DNA of 64,000 nt from assembly GCF_029892425.1 (NCBI RefSeq), contig NZ_JARXWB010000005.1, positions 1 to 64,000 of the forward strand, given 5' to 3'. Position 1 is the stretch's first letter. Every line of letters begins with the position of its first letter. Positions 44,044 to 53,645 of the stretch are shown piece after piece. Below the pieces are notes generated by a model. It had not been told where the DNA came from and searched no databases. It saw only the letters and a program-made list of their open reading frames with translations. The DNA comes from Bradyrhizobium sp. BR13661 (GTDB taxonomy: Bacteria; Pseudomonadota; Alphaproteobacteria; Rhizobiales; Xanthobacteraceae). Position numbers and translations under genes: made by a program.

Positions 44044-45408
44044 CTAGTCGTTCTCGTAGCCGTAGACTTCCGGCAGGATGAAGATGGCCGCACACAATCC
44101 GATCAGCGGGAAGATCGCGACGAACAGCGTGGCGTTGGCCTGCCCGATCGCTGCGAACAGCGACGGGAACAGGAAGATCGCCAGGAACGACGGCAGCTTC
44201 ACGAACATGTAGGCAAAGCCACTGGCGGTGCCGCGGTACTTCGGCTTGGCGACCATGGTGGGGATGGTCATGCAGTTCGACGCATCCCAGTAATGGCCCC
44301 ACAGCATCGCGGCGGCCGCGAACGGCAGCAGCATCTTGTTGTCGGTGTAGAGCGCGAAGGCGGCGACCAGCAGCGCGCACAGCACGATCGAGAAGCCCGC
44401 AATCGCGATCCCGCGATGGCCGATCTTCGGCGTCAGCAGAGGGCCGACCCAGCCCGACACAGCGGCGAAGCAGAACAGCGCCATCGTCACGAGGTTGTTG
44501 CCGAGAATGCTCGACACGCCGACCATCACGAACAGCACGGGCAGATAGAACGCGAAGGTCGAGAACTCGCTGCCTTGCGCGAAACAGGCGATCCAGCCGT
44601 AGATCGTGGCGCGCCAGCGGATCGGATCCTTCCTGAGGTCGCTGATGAAGTCGCGGGTCGAGACCTTCGGCATCACCACGTCCTGGTCGGGCAGCATGGC
44701 GAGATCGTCGTTGAACATCTCGCGCGCAACTTGCTTGGCCTCGCGGAAGCGCCCCTTCTGCACCAGCCACACCGCCGTCTCCGGCACGTCGTGCCGCATG
44801 ATCAGGATGATCAGGGCCGGCACCGCACCGAGGCCGAGCGTCACGCGCCACAGCGTCTCGTGATGGATATCAAGCAGCAGAAAGATCACGATGACGCCGA
44901 TGGTCAGGACTTCGCCGACGGCGAACATGAACTGCCAGCGATTGCCCATCACCTCGCGCTCACCCTTGGCCATGGATTCCATGATGTAGGTGTAGCCGGT
45001 CGAGATGTCGGAGCCGAGCGGAATGCCGAGCAGGAAGCGGATTGCGACGAGCCAGCCGACGCTGGGCACGAAGGCCTGCGCCAGCGCCAGCACGATGAAC
45101 ATCACCATCGTGACCAGGAACATGACGCGGCGGCCGATCTTGTCGGACATCCAGCCGCCGAGTATTGCGCCGATCAGTGCGCCGCCCTGCGTGCCCGCCG
45201 CGGCAAGGCCGAGCATCAGCGGATCGGGATTGTACTGCTCCTTGATGAAAATCAGCACGAAGGCGATCGAATAGAGATCCCAGGCCTCGACCAGGATCGA
45301 GGCCATCATCAGCCAGCCGACCTTGTTGCCCTTGGGGCTGTAATTGGTGATGAGGTAGCGGACCGCGGCTTCGCTCGCGGTCGGTTGTGGCACGGCCATA
45401 GTCGACAT
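44044..45408 (-). CDS. MFS transporter (sugar-acid type)
   Basis: The 454-residue protein has 12 hydrophobic segments and MFS signatures: GGWMSDKIGRRVMF between TM2 and TM3, and a long central loop (about 215-255). The membrane plan is similar to sugar-porter and aromatic-acid:H+ symporters. I use the ATG at 45408, which has an AAGGGA site; a TTG at 45426 is less good. It lies 24 bp after the GntR gene on the same strand. Neighbouring sugar-acid enzymes suggest that it imports a hexonate or related acid. Confidence 0.87.
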   Translation of the reverse strand: MSTMAVPQPTASEAAVRYLITNYSPKGNKVGWLMMASILVEAWDLYSIAFVLIFIKEQYNPDPLMLGLAAAGTQGGALIGAILGGWMSDKIGRRVMFLVTMVMFIVLALAQAFVPSVGWLVAIRFLLGIPLGSDISTGYTYIMESMAKGEREVMGNRWQFMFAVGEVLTIGVIVIFLLLDIHHETLWRVTLGLGAVPALIILIMRHDVPETAVWLVQKGRFREAKQVAREMFNDDLAMLPDQDVVMPKVSTRDFISDLRKDPIRWRATIYGWIACFAQGSEFSTFAFYLPVLFVMVGVSSILGNNLVTMALFCFAAVSGWVGPLLTPKIGHRGIAIAGFSIVLCALLVAAFALYTDNKMLLPFAAAAMLWGHYWDASNCMTIPTMVAKPKYRGTASGFAYMFVKLPSFLAIFLFPSLFAAIGQANATLFVAIFPLIGLCAAIFILPEVYGYEND

Positions 45409-45432
45409 GTCTGGTCCCTTCTTCAAAACTCT

Positions 45433-46200
45433 TTACGCGCCAAGCAGCGGCTCGATGCTGCAATCGAGCAGGCGCGGATCGATCCCCGCCTCCATGCCCG
45501 TGAACATCTGGTCCATGTAGTCGATCAGCGCATCGCTCGCCTTCACGGCGTCGTCGACGCGGCGGCTGGCAATCGCGGTGAGAATGGCGAGATGGCGATC
45601 AATCGTGCCTGACAGATCAGTCTGCCCCGGCATGAAGCGGTGATGGATGTAGCCGATGCGGCGATACAACGTGTGCAGCGGCCGCAGCGTGTGCACCAGG
45701 AACGGCTCGCCCGCAGCCTCGAGCACCAGCGCGTCGATGCGCCGGTCGAGACTGTTGAATTCGTCGAGCGTCAACGTGGCGCGTCGCTCGCGCAGCAAGC
45801 GCTCGATGTGCAGCGCCTGATTGCGGTGCGATAGGCTGGCGCGGTCAGCCGCAAGACGAACGACAAAACGCTCCATGTCGCGACGCAAGGCCAACAGCAT
45901 GCGCTCGCGCGCGAGATCGATCGGCGCGATGTGCAGTCCATGACGCGGACGAATGATGATGAGCGTGTCGGCGGACAGACGATTGACCGCGTGATGCACA
46001 GGCGTGCGCCCGAAGCCCGTGATCTGCTGCAATTCCAGCATGGTCATGAACTGGCCGGGCTTGAGCTCGCAATGAACGAGCAGCTCCTCGATCTTCTGAT
46101 AGGCCAGCTCGAAGAAGTTGAGACGGTTGCGCCGCGAGGGCCTGCCCTCGCCGTCGTCGTCTGATCTCACCACCTCGAGCGCGCGCTTGCGCCGTGCCAT
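45433..46200 (-). CDS. GntR-family (FCD) transcriptional regulator
   Basis: The 255-residue protein has a GntR winged helix (about 30-90, with MLELQQITGFGRTPVHHAVNRL) and an all-helical FCD effector domain (about 105-235). FCD members bind organic acids through a metal site. It is divergent from the enolase-superfamily gene and upstream of the MFS gene. It probably represses both until a sugar acid is present. An imperfect palindrome lies in the gap at 46271-46286. Confidence 0.92.
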   Translation of the reverse strand: MARRKRALEVVRSDDDGEGRPSRRNRLNFFELAYQKIEELLVHCELKPGQFMTMLELQQITGFGRTPVHHAVNRLSADTLIIIRPRHGLHIAPIDLARERMLLALRRDMERFVVRLAADRASLSHRNQALHIERLLRERRATLTLDEFNSLDRRIDALVLEAAGEPFLVHTLRPLHTLYRRIGYIHHRFMPGQTDLSGTIDRHLAILTAIASRRVDDAVKASDALIDYMDQMFTGMEAGIDPRLLDCSIEPLLGA

Positions 46201-46270
46201 GTTCGCCTCCCGTCCGCCTCGCGCTGTCGCTCGCAGGGCGGCGCCTTATTTGTGGCACCCTTAAAACATG

Positions 46271-46286
46271 TTGTGATATATTACAA
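46271..46286. promoter_or_regulatory. GntR-like operator candidate
   Basis: TTGTGATATATTACAA is a 16-bp dyad with two mismatches (TTGT...ACAA ends) in the gap between the GntR gene and the enolase-superfamily gene. It sits 71 bp from the GntR start and 93 bp from the enzyme start, where an operator controlling both directions is expected. Confidence 0.55.
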
Positions 46287-46378
46287 GCGGGCGTAAGACT
46301 CCCGCACGTCACGCATCATGTTGCGGTGCGAAATGAACAAGAGCGGCGCGAGGCGCCTGTGCTGGGAGGACATTGGCC

Positions 46379-47578
46379 GTGAAGATCACGTCGATCGAGA
46401 CGCTGCGCACCGAGGAATTCTCCAACGTCATCTGGGTGCGGGTTCACACCGACACGGGCATGATCGGTCTCGGCGAGACCTTCTACGGCGCAGGCGCAGT
46501 CGAGGCGCAGATCCACGACACCTTTGCCGGCCGCCTGCTCGGCCGCAATCCCCTGCACATCGAGGCCATCCATCGCGACATGCTGAACCTGCCGATGGCG
46601 CAATCGTCCACCGGCGTCGAATATCGTGCAGCGTCAGCGATCGACATCGCGCTGTGGGATCTGTTCGGCAAGGTCTGCGGCCAGCCGGTGCACCAGATGC
46701 TCGGCGGCCTCTGCCGCGACAAGCAGCGCATCTACAACACCTGCGCCGGCACGCAATACGTCCGCTCCACCAATATCAGCCCGGTTGCGAACTGGAATCT
46801 CGGCGCCAACAAGGGTCCTTACGAAGACCTCGACGGCTTCATGAACCGCGCCGATGCGCTGGCCGAAAGCCTGCTCGAAAGTGGCATCTCGGCGATGAAG
46901 ATCTGGCCGTTCGATCCGGCGGCGCAGGAGAACAAGGGTCTCTACATCACGGCCGCGCAGATGAAGCAGGCGATCGAGCCATTCGAGAAAATCCGCAAAG
47001 CCGTCGGCGACAAGATGGAGATCATGGTCGAGCTCCACTCGCTGTGGAATCTGCCGACCGCAAAGCAGATCGCGCGCGCGCTCGAGCCGTACAAGCCGAC
47101 CTGGTACGAAGACCCGATCCGCATGAACTCGCCGCAGGCGCTCGCTGAATACGCCCGCTCGACCGACGTCTGGGTCTGCGCCAGCGAGACGCTGGGCTCG
47201 CGCTTCCCCTACAAGGACATGCTCGACCGCGATGCCATGCATGTGGTGATGGCAGATCTCTGCTGGACCGGCGGCCTCACCGAGGGCCGCAAGATCGCGG
47301 CGATGGCCGAGACCTATCACCGGCCTTTTGCGCCGCATGATTGCATCGGCCCGATCGGCTTCATCGCCGCCATCCACATGTCGTTCAGCCAGCCCAACAC
47401 GCTGATCCAGGAATCCGTGCGCGCCTTCTACAAGGGCTGGTACAATGAACTCGTCACCACGATGCCTGTTATCAAGGACGGCTATGTCTTCCCGATGGAA
47501 GGCCCCGGCCTTGGTGTCGACCTTCTTCCCGCCGTCTTCGATCGTTCCGATCTGATCGTGCGACGCTCCAACGCTTGA
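46379..47578 (+). CDS. enolase-superfamily acid-sugar dehydratase (mandelate racemase/muconate lactonizing type)
   Basis: The 399-residue protein has the two-domain enolase-superfamily plan. Metal ligands are visible in MVELHS, WYEDPI and ASETLGSR, and a His-base in FAPHDC. The Lys motif reads AMKIW rather than KxK. Relatives dehydrate hexonates to 2-keto-3-deoxy acids. The GTG start at 46379 fits the GGGAGGA ribosome site at the right distance; a TTG at 46373 is too close. It leads the plus-strand operon with an SDR and a zinc dehydrogenase. The exact substrate cannot be told from sequence. Confidence 0.87.
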   Translation: MKITSIETLRTEEFSNVIWVRVHTDTGMIGLGETFYGAGAVEAQIHDTFAGRLLGRNPLHIEAIHRDMLNLPMAQSSTGVEYRAASAIDIALWDLFGKVCGQPVHQMLGGLCRDKQRIYNTCAGTQYVRSTNISPVANWNLGANKGPYEDLDGFMNRADALAESLLESGISAMKIWPFDPAAQENKGLYITAAQMKQAIEPFEKIRKAVGDKMEIMVELHSLWNLPTAKQIARALEPYKPTWYEDPIRMNSPQALAEYARSTDVWVCASETLGSRFPYKDMLDRDAMHVVMADLCWTGGLTEGRKIAAMAETYHRPFAPHDCIGPIGFIAAIHMSFSQPNTLIQESVRAFYKGWYNELVTTMPVIKDGYVFPMEGPGLGVDLLPAVFDRSDLIVRRSNA

Positions 47579-47590
47579 GGATTATTTGAG

Positions 47591-48358
47591 ATGAGCACCG
47601 CCCTCTTCGATCTTTCCGGCCGCACCGCCCTCGTGACCGGCTCCTCCCGCGGGCTCGGCCGCGCCATCGCCGAAGGCATGGCCAAGGCCGGCGCCAAAAT
47701 CATCATCAACGGCGTCGATCCCAAGCGTGTCGAGCAGGCCGTCGCCGAATTCCGCGCCGCCGGACATCAGGCCGAAGGCGCGGCGTTCAACGTCACCGAC
47801 GAGCCCGCGATCGTCGCGGCCTTCAATGACTTCGACAAAAAGGGCATCGCCGTCGACATCCTCGTCAACAACGCCGGCATCCAGCATCGCAAGCCGCTGG
47901 TCGAGTTCACCACCGACGAATGGCGCAAGGTGATCGAGACCGATCTCACCAGCGCCTTCGTGATCGGCCGCGAGGCCGGCAAGCGGATGATCCCGCGCAA
48001 GCGCGGCAAGATCATCAATATCGGCTCGCTCGGCAGCGAGCTGGCGCGCCCCACGATCGCGCCCTACACCGCGGCCAAGGGCGGCATCAAGAATTTGACC
48101 CGCTCGATGGCGGTGGAATGGGCCCAGCATGGCATCCAGGCCAATGCGATCGGTCCGGGCTACATGCTCACCGACATGAACGAGGCGCTGGTCAACAACA
48201 CCGACTTCAACAACTGGCTGATGGGTCGCATCCCGTCCAAGCGCTGGGGCAAGCCGGACGAGCTGGTCGGCGCGGCGATCTTCCTCGCCTCGGACGCCTC
48301 CACCTACGTCAACGGCCAGATCATCTATGTCGATGGCGGCATGATCGCCGCGATGTGA
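47591..48358 (+). CDS. SDR oxidoreductase, gluconate 5-dehydrogenase-like
   Basis: The 255-residue protein is a classical SDR. The cofactor motif TGSSRGLGRAIAEGM (about 17-31), NNAGIQHRKP, catalytic Ser near NIGSLGSEL, and YTAAKGG are all intact. Similarity of motif spacing and context point to IdnO/gluconate 5-dehydrogenase type, which reduces 5-keto-gluconate. It begins 12 bp after the dehydratase and ends 23 bp before the zinc dehydrogenase gene. The three form an operon for sugar-acid breakdown. Confidence 0.88.
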   Translation: MSTALFDLSGRTALVTGSSRGLGRAIAEGMAKAGAKIIINGVDPKRVEQAVAEFRAAGHQAEGAAFNVTDEPAIVAAFNDFDKKGIAVDILVNNAGIQHRKPLVEFTTDEWRKVIETDLTSAFVIGREAGKRMIPRKRGKIINIGSLGSELARPTIAPYTAAKGGIKNLTRSMAVEWAQHGIQANAIGPGYMLTDMNEALVNNTDFNNWLMGRIPSKRWGKPDELVGAAIFLASDASTYVNGQIIYVDGGMIAAM

Positions 48359-48381
48359 TCGCGAAACTGAGGAACGAAGCC

Positions 48382-49413
48382 ATGCGCGCCGTCGTCATTC
48401 ACGCCCCGAAGGATTTGCGGATCGACAGCTACCCTGATCCGGCGCCCGGCCCGGGCGAGGTCCGCGTCAAGATCGCCAATGGCGGCATCTGCGGCTCCGA
48501 CCTGCACTATTACCATCACGGCGGCTTCGGCGTCGTTCGCATCCAGCAGCCGATGGCGCTGGGCCATGAGATCGCCGGCGTGGTCGCAGCCGTCGGCGAC
48601 GGCGTCACCAGCGTGAAGGCCGGGACGCGCGTCGCGGTCAATCCGAGCAAACCGTGCGGGGTGTGCCTTCATTGCCAGGAAGGCATGCGCAACCAATGCC
48701 TCGACATGCGCTTCCTCGGCAGCGCGATGCGCTTTCCCCATGTGCAGGGCGGTTTTCGCGAGTTCATGACCGTCGATGCGGCGCAGGCCGTGCCGATCTC
48801 CGACAAGCTCTCGCTGGCGGAAGCCGCGGTCGCCGAACCTCTGGCGGTTTGCCTTCATGCCGGCAAACAGGCCGGTCCCCTGCTCGGCAAGCGCGTGCTG
48901 ATCACCGGCTGCGGCCCGATCGGCGCGCTGATGATTTTGGTCTCGCGCTTTGGCGGTGCGTCCGAGATCGTGGTGACCGACGTCGCCGACGCGCCGCTGG
49001 CGGTTGCCGAAAAGCTTGGCGCCACGCACGCCATCAATGTCGCGACCAATGCCACCGCGCTCGATCCCTGGCGCGCCGGCAAGGGCGTGTTCGACACGCT
49101 GTTCGAAGCCTCGGGCAATCAGGCCGCGCTACGCGCTGCGCTCGACGTGCTCCGTCCCGGCGCGACGCTGGTTCAGCTCGGCCTCGGCGGCGAGATGACG
49201 CTGCCGATCAATGCCATCGTCGCCAAGGAATTGCAGCTCCGCGGCACCTTCCGCTTCGATCCCGAGTTCGAGCTGGCGGTCCGGCTGATGGGCGAAGGCC
49301 TGATCGACGTCAAGCCGCTGATCACGGCGACCATGCCGTTCGAGAACGCGGTCGCGGCGTTCGAATTGGCGACCGACCGCTCGCAATCAATGAAGGTGCA
49401 GCTGACATTCTAG
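48382..49413 (+). CDS. zinc-dependent alcohol dehydrogenase, L-idonate 5-dehydrogenase-like
   Basis: The 343-residue medium-chain dehydrogenase has the catalytic zinc ligands (GGICGSDLHYY and LGHEIAG), four structural Cys in CGVCLHCQEGMRNQC, and a Rossmann motif GCGPIGAL. Its pattern is close to IdnD, which oxidises L-idonate to 5-keto-gluconate. It begins 23 bp after the SDR gene with a GAGGAA ribosome site. In E. coli IdnD and IdnO act in sequence, so the adjacency suggests a similar interconversion here. Confidence 0.88.
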   Translation: MRAVVIHAPKDLRIDSYPDPAPGPGEVRVKIANGGICGSDLHYYHHGGFGVVRIQQPMALGHEIAGVVAAVGDGVTSVKAGTRVAVNPSKPCGVCLHCQEGMRNQCLDMRFLGSAMRFPHVQGGFREFMTVDAAQAVPISDKLSLAEAAVAEPLAVCLHAGKQAGPLLGKRVLITGCGPIGALMILVSRFGGASEIVVTDVADAPLAVAEKLGATHAINVATNATALDPWRAGKGVFDTLFEASGNQAALRAALDVLRPGATLVQLGLGGEMTLPINAIVAKELQLRGTFRFDPEFELAVRLMGEGLIDVKPLITATMPFENAVAAFELATDRSQSMKVQLTF

Positions 49414-49415
49414 AG

Positions 49416-50279
49416 CTATTGGTTCTCGATTAGCCGGTCACTGACCAGCCGGACGGCGCCGCGTTTCCACGAATAGTCTGCGCCCAGGCGCAAGCCACTG
49501 TCGCCGCGCGCCAGCACGGCACCGGTTTTGGTATCGCGCACCTGAAAACCGAGCGTGTATTCGGTGCGGCTGACCCGCCGCACCACGCCGATCAGCGACT
49601 GGTCAGCGCCGAGCTTTTGCGCAATCGCGGCCTCACAGCCATCGCAGTCGCGCAAGGCGCGCGCCTTCGCCGCCTCTCCGCCGACATCGACGATGCGATA
49701 GCGGCCAGACTGGCCCAGCGCCTCGCGCACGCTGGCCGTCACCTCGGCGAGATAGGACGCATCCGACGTGGCAGACGCGCCCGCCGAGGCGGCAGTCGTA
49801 TCCTCGAGCTCGAAATCGAACACGGCCAGCGCGACCGGCGCTGGCGTTGTGAGCGCGGCCATGATCTCGCGGGACACGAAGATCTCGGCACGCTCCCACG
49901 ATTCATCATTGTCACCGCGGAAGGTATAGAGCTTGTCCATCACGACCTTTTTGGCGCCGACGTCGATCACCGCGACCTTGGCCCATTGCACCAGCGTGCT
50001 GGTCTTCTGGATGCCGCCGATGACCTTGAACGTCGCCCCCTCCTGCACGGACGGCGCCAAACGGTAACGCGGGTCGGCGGCGATGTCGCGCCGGAGCGCA
50101 ACCATGAACGCCTGCAGCCGCCTCTGGTGGGCGGCGTTCTGATCGGTCGGCTCGGCTGAGGTATCGGTATAGCTGAAATCGTCGAGAGCAATGGCGGTGG
50201 CCTCATTGGCCGCGGCCCGGCCATCCAGGCCGGCGGCGAGAAGACCAAGGAAAGACAGCAACGAGAGGGTGCGGCGCAT
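49416..50279 (-). CDS. DUF3280 domain exported protein
   Basis: This 287-residue protein has a signal peptide (about 1-26, ending ...AAANEA). A first alpha/beta part (AIALDDFSYTDTSAEP) and a second with VALAVFDFELEDTT give two repeats of the DUF3280/DUF2380 pattern. Cys residues near 220 (DCDGCEAA) may form a disulfide. Function is not known. I use ATG at 50279; a TTG at 50309 is weaker. It lies back to back with the histidine kinase gene on the plus strand and may be part of its regulon. Confidence 0.75.
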   Translation of the reverse strand: MRRTLSLLSFLGLLAAGLDGRAAANEATAIALDDFSYTDTSAEPTDQNAAHQRRLQAFMVALRRDIAADPRYRLAPSVQEGATFKVIGGIQKTSTLVQWAKVAVIDVGAKKVVMDKLYTFRGDNDESWERAEIFVSREIMAALTTPAPVALAVFDFELEDTTAASAGASATSDASYLAEVTASVREALGQSGRYRIVDVGGEAAKARALRDCDGCEAAIAQKLGADQSLIGVVRRVSRTEYTLGFQVRDTKTGAVLARGDSGLRLGADYSWKRGAVRLVSDRLIENQ

Positions 50280-50465
50280 GGCGGGCCTCGCATGACGGGA
50301 GAGCCGCAAGTTAGGCGGACCTTTCGCGCAAGGCAGCCGTGGCTATCCCGAGCAGAGCCGGGAAAATTTCACGGGGGTGCACTGCGGTAAGCGTGCCGCT
50401 TTCCGCCGCCTGCATTCTGCCCTTTAATGCGGGCGCGACAATTCCGTTCGCGCAGGTGCCCGCCG

Positions 50466-51851
50466 ATGTGGAACCGCCCGAGATTCGATCTCAAGGTCCG
50501 CCTGACCTTGCGCGTGGCCGCCATATCGGCCGCCTGCTTCGCTGCAATCTCCGCTTACTTCCTGATCACCACCGACCGCGCCGCCCATGCACGCATCGAT
50601 GGCATTGCCGCCATCGTGGCGAAGACACTGGAGCTGCAGCAAGGCAAGGTGTTGTGGACCGCGAGCCCGCGCTCGGACTTTCCCAACCTCGATCCCGTCT
50701 CGGCCTATGTGATGACACCCGGCCTGTGCCTGGCTTTCCGGGCCACAAGCGGCGAGATGCTCCAGCGGTTCTGCAGCGGGGCGCCTGTCACGGATGACCC
50801 ACCACCGCAAGCCTTCACAGCGTTCTATCACAGCCTGTTCGACCCCGGCCGCGAAGCCGCGCGGCCCGTGATCCTGCGCGGAACGAAGCTCGGCGAGGCC
50901 GTGGTCTCGGTCGATCCGGCCGTGCAGACGGCAGAGGCCTGGCACGAGGCGGGCCGCCTGATGCTGGCGCTGGCGATCGCACTGCCGCTGCTGTGCATGT
51001 TGGTCTACGCCGCGCTGGCGCGTGCGCTGCGCCCCACCCGCTTGATCAGCAGCGGCCTCGAGCGGATTGCCGCCGGCGACCTCACCGCGCGGCTGCCGCC
51101 GTTCGACCTCGCCGAACTGTCCGCCGTGCGCGACGTCTTCAATCATCTGGCGGAGAGCCTCGACACCGCGCTTGCCGAGCGCGCCGAGCTGACCCGGAAA
51201 TTGATCGCGCTTCAGGACGAGGAACGCCGCTATCTCGCCCGCGAGCTGCACGACGAGTTCGGCCAGTCGCTGGCCGCGATCCGCGCGCTCGCCTCCTCAG
51301 CCCGCCAGACCGCCGCACAGGATTGCCCCTCTTTGCTTGGCGAGTGCGACGGCATCGCCCGGACCGCAACTGGCATGATGGAGACGCTGCGCGGCACGCT
51401 GTTCCGGCTGCGGCCGCCTGACGTCGAGGAGCTTGGCCTCGTCGCCAGTCTCGAAGGCCTTGTCGCGGGCTGGAATGGACGCAGCCGCGGCGAGACGCGC
51501 TTTGCGATCCGTTTCGACGGCACATTCGAGACCCTTCCGGCCGCGATCAGCGCCAACCTCTACCGCATCGTGCAGGAAGCGCTCACCAACGCTGCCAAGC
51601 ATGCCGGCGCCACGAAGGTCAATCTCGAACTTGCGATGCATGCCGACGAGATCGCGCTCGCCATCGACGATGACGGCCGCTCGACCGATCCCGTCGCGAA
51701 ATCGGGCATGGGCCTGCTCGGCATGCGTGAACGCGTTGCGGCCTTGCGCGGCCGGCTGAGTTTTGAAGCCGGCCCCCACGGCGGCTCCGCGTTGCGCGTC
51801 ATTATTCCGGTCGTGGCACCCGATCAGCAAGTGATGGAGCACGCGGCATGA
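50466..51851 (+). CDS. sensor histidine kinase (NarX/HisKA_3 type)
   Basis: The 461-residue protein has two membrane segments (about 11-33 and 160-182) around a periplasmic sensor part of about 125 residues. A HAMP linker (about 185-240) follows, then HisKA_3 with His262 in ELHDEFGQSLAAIRAL, and an ATPase domain (about 360-450, EALTNAAKHAG and GMGLLGMRERV). It pairs with the NarL-type regulator that overlaps its stop by 4 bp. The signal is periplasmic and unknown. ATG at 50466 is preferred; an ATG at 50427 adds 13 residues. Confidence 0.93.
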   Translation: MWNRPRFDLKVRLTLRVAAISAACFAAISAYFLITTDRAAHARIDGIAAIVAKTLELQQGKVLWTASPRSDFPNLDPVSAYVMTPGLCLAFRATSGEMLQRFCSGAPVTDDPPPQAFTAFYHSLFDPGREAARPVILRGTKLGEAVVSVDPAVQTAEAWHEAGRLMLALAIALPLLCMLVYAALARALRPTRLISSGLERIAAGDLTARLPPFDLAELSAVRDVFNHLAESLDTALAERAELTRKLIALQDEERRYLARELHDEFGQSLAAIRALASSARQTAAQDCPSLLGECDGIARTATGMMETLRGTLFRLRPPDVEELGLVASLEGLVAGWNGRSRGETRFAIRFDGTFETLPAAISANLYRIVQEALTNAAKHAGATKVNLELAMHADEIALAIDDDGRSTDPVAKSGMGLLGMRERVAALRGRLSFEAGPHGGSALRVIIPVVAPDQQVMEHAA

Positions 51852-52501
51852 CCGCGACGATCCTCCTGGTCGACGACCATTCCGTCGTCCGCGAAGGCTA
51901 TCGCTCCGTGCTCGAGAAGCAGCCGGGCCTGCGCGTCATCGCCGAGGCCGGCGACGGCGCGGAGGCCTATCGCCTTTACAAATCCGAGACGCCCGACCTC
52001 GTCATCATGGACCTCAGCATGCCCGGCATTGGCGGAGTGGAGGCCGTCAGGCGCATCCGGCAATGGGACAAGGCGGCAAAGATCCTCGTCTTCACCATGC
52101 ACGAGAATGCCGGCTTTGCCGTGCAGGCCATCCGCGCCGGCGCAAGAGGCTACGTCACCAAGACCAGCCCGCCCGAAACGCTGGTGCGCGCGGTGATGGA
52201 CGTGCTTGCCGGCAAGATCGCGATCAGCCCCGATATCGACCACGAGCTTGCGCTCAGCCGGATCAGCGGCGAGAGCTCGGCCGCCGATGTGCTCACGCCA
52301 CGCGAGTTCGAAGTGATGCGGCTTCTGCTCGCCGAGAACACCACAGACGAGATCGCCGAAACGCTTCATGTGAGCCCGAAAACGGTCGCGAATTTGCATT
52401 CGCTGATCAAGGACAAGCTCGGCGTCGGCTCTGACATCGAGCTGGTCCGGCTGGCGCTGCGCCAGGGAATTTTGACAGAGCCCGATCTCGGCGAGGCCTG
52501 A
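51848..52501 (+). CDS. NarL/LuxR-family response regulator
   Basis: The 217-residue regulator has a receiver domain with Asp55 in VIMDLSMPG, the switch Thr and Lys (VFTMHE and VTKTS), and a LuxR/NarL helix-turn-helix (about 150-205, LTPREFEVMRLLLAENTTDEIAETLHVSPKTV). The ATG overlaps the kinase stop by 4 bp, so this is the cognate partner. Targets are not obvious; the back-to-back DUF3280 gene is the nearest. Confidence 0.95.
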   Translation: MTATILLVDDHSVVREGYRSVLEKQPGLRVIAEAGDGAEAYRLYKSETPDLVIMDLSMPGIGGVEAVRRIRQWDKAAKILVFTMHENAGFAVQAIRAGARGYVTKTSPPETLVRAVMDVLAGKIAISPDIDHELALSRISGESSAADVLTPREFEVMRLLLAENTTDEIAETLHVSPKTVANLHSLIKDKLGVGSDIELVRLALRQGILTEPDLGEA

Positions 52502-52518
52502 GCATCACCTGCCGGAGA

Positions 52519-53502
52519 TCATTCGCGCGCAACGACCTGGTCCAGCCACGCGCAATTCAGCGGCGGCACGCGCGGATCCGGTACGCGTACGCCGCGGGCC
52601 GCGGCATCCATCCGCATGTCGCGCAGGCGCTTGCGCTGCTCGTCCGGCATGTTGAGCCGTTCGTGGCCCCACAGCGACGGTCCATCGAAGGTCTCGTGCG
52701 GCTGCCATGTCGCGGGATCGATGATGCGTCCGCCCCAGCCATATTCGATAAAGAAGCCGGACGGCGTGTTCACGTAAAATGAGGTCATGTGGTCGTTGGT
52801 GTGCCGGCCCAGCGTGTAGGCGATGCGGCCATCGTCCATCTGCGCGAGATCGTAGCCCTGCCCGACATCGTCGAGGCTGCCGAGCTCGACCATGAAATGG
52901 TGCAGCGCCTTGCGGCCGGAGCCCACCATCGCAAACGAGTGGTGGCGGCCGTTGACGTGGAAGAAATAGAGCCCGTACGGCTTGAGCCCGAAATCCGAGA
53001 CGTGGAAGCCGAGCACGTCGCGATAGAACGGCAGCAGAGGCTCGACATCTTCGACATTGAGCACGACGTGCCCCATGCCGAGCGCGCCGGTCCGAAAGCC
53101 CGAGATCGGCCGGCCTGGCTTGAAAGGCTCGGTTGCGAGCGCAGGCTTGCAGAAGGCCTCGAGCCTGTTGCCGGCGGGATCCGCGAACGCGATCAGCTCG
53201 CCGACATGCCGCTCATCGGCCAGCGCGCGCGAGCCGCGCGTGACCTTGACGCCGTGGCTTTCCAGCCGCCCGGCCAATTGATCCAGCTCCGCGATCGAGG
53301 GAACCTCCCAGCCCATCACCGCGAGGCCGGCATCGCTGCTGCCGTCGACGATCAGGCGCTGCTTGCGGTCGTCCATGCGGAAGGCGCGCGTCTTGCCGCC
53401 GCGATCGACCTGCTGCATGCCGAGCAGCCCGGTCGCCATCTGCCCCCATTGCTCGAGCTGCGACGAATTGATGCCGACATAGCCAAGCGCGGTGATTTCC
53501 AT
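52519..53502 (-). CDS. type I extradiol ring-cleavage dioxygenase (VOC family)
   Basis: This 327-residue enzyme is a two-domain vicinal oxygen chelate protein of the BphC type. The metal ligands are visible in the C-terminal half: His in GMGHVVLNVED, His in ALHHFMVEL and Glu in FFIEYGWGG, with Tyr/His support residues (RHTNDHM). It cleaves a catechol-type ring next to the hydroxyls (meta-cleavage). ATG at 53502 is the start; a longer frame is not supported. It is divergent from the IclR gene, the likely regulator, and lies near an MhpA-like monooxygenase and an FAH hydrolase. Confidence 0.92.
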   Translation of the reverse strand: MEITALGYVGINSSQLEQWGQMATGLLGMQQVDRGGKTRAFRMDDRKQRLIVDGSSDAGLAVMGWEVPSIAELDQLAGRLESHGVKVTRGSRALADERHVGELIAFADPAGNRLEAFCKPALATEPFKPGRPISGFRTGALGMGHVVLNVEDVEPLLPFYRDVLGFHVSDFGLKPYGLYFFHVNGRHHSFAMVGSGRKALHHFMVELGSLDDVGQGYDLAQMDDGRIAYTLGRHTNDHMTSFYVNTPSGFFIEYGWGGRIIDPATWQPHETFDGPSLWGHERLNMPDEQRKRLRDMRMDAAARGVRVPDPRVPPLNCAWLDQVVARE

Positions 53503-53645
53503 CGACGTTCTCCCAAAGGCACCCGCTGCACTGCGGCGAACTTGATACCGGCCGCGTGCGATCCTACGGTGGCGCCGCAATCGCTTCGCGTTTGCAACGA
53601 CGACGATAGTCGTGGGAAGACGCCACGCAAGGGAGGAATTGGGAA

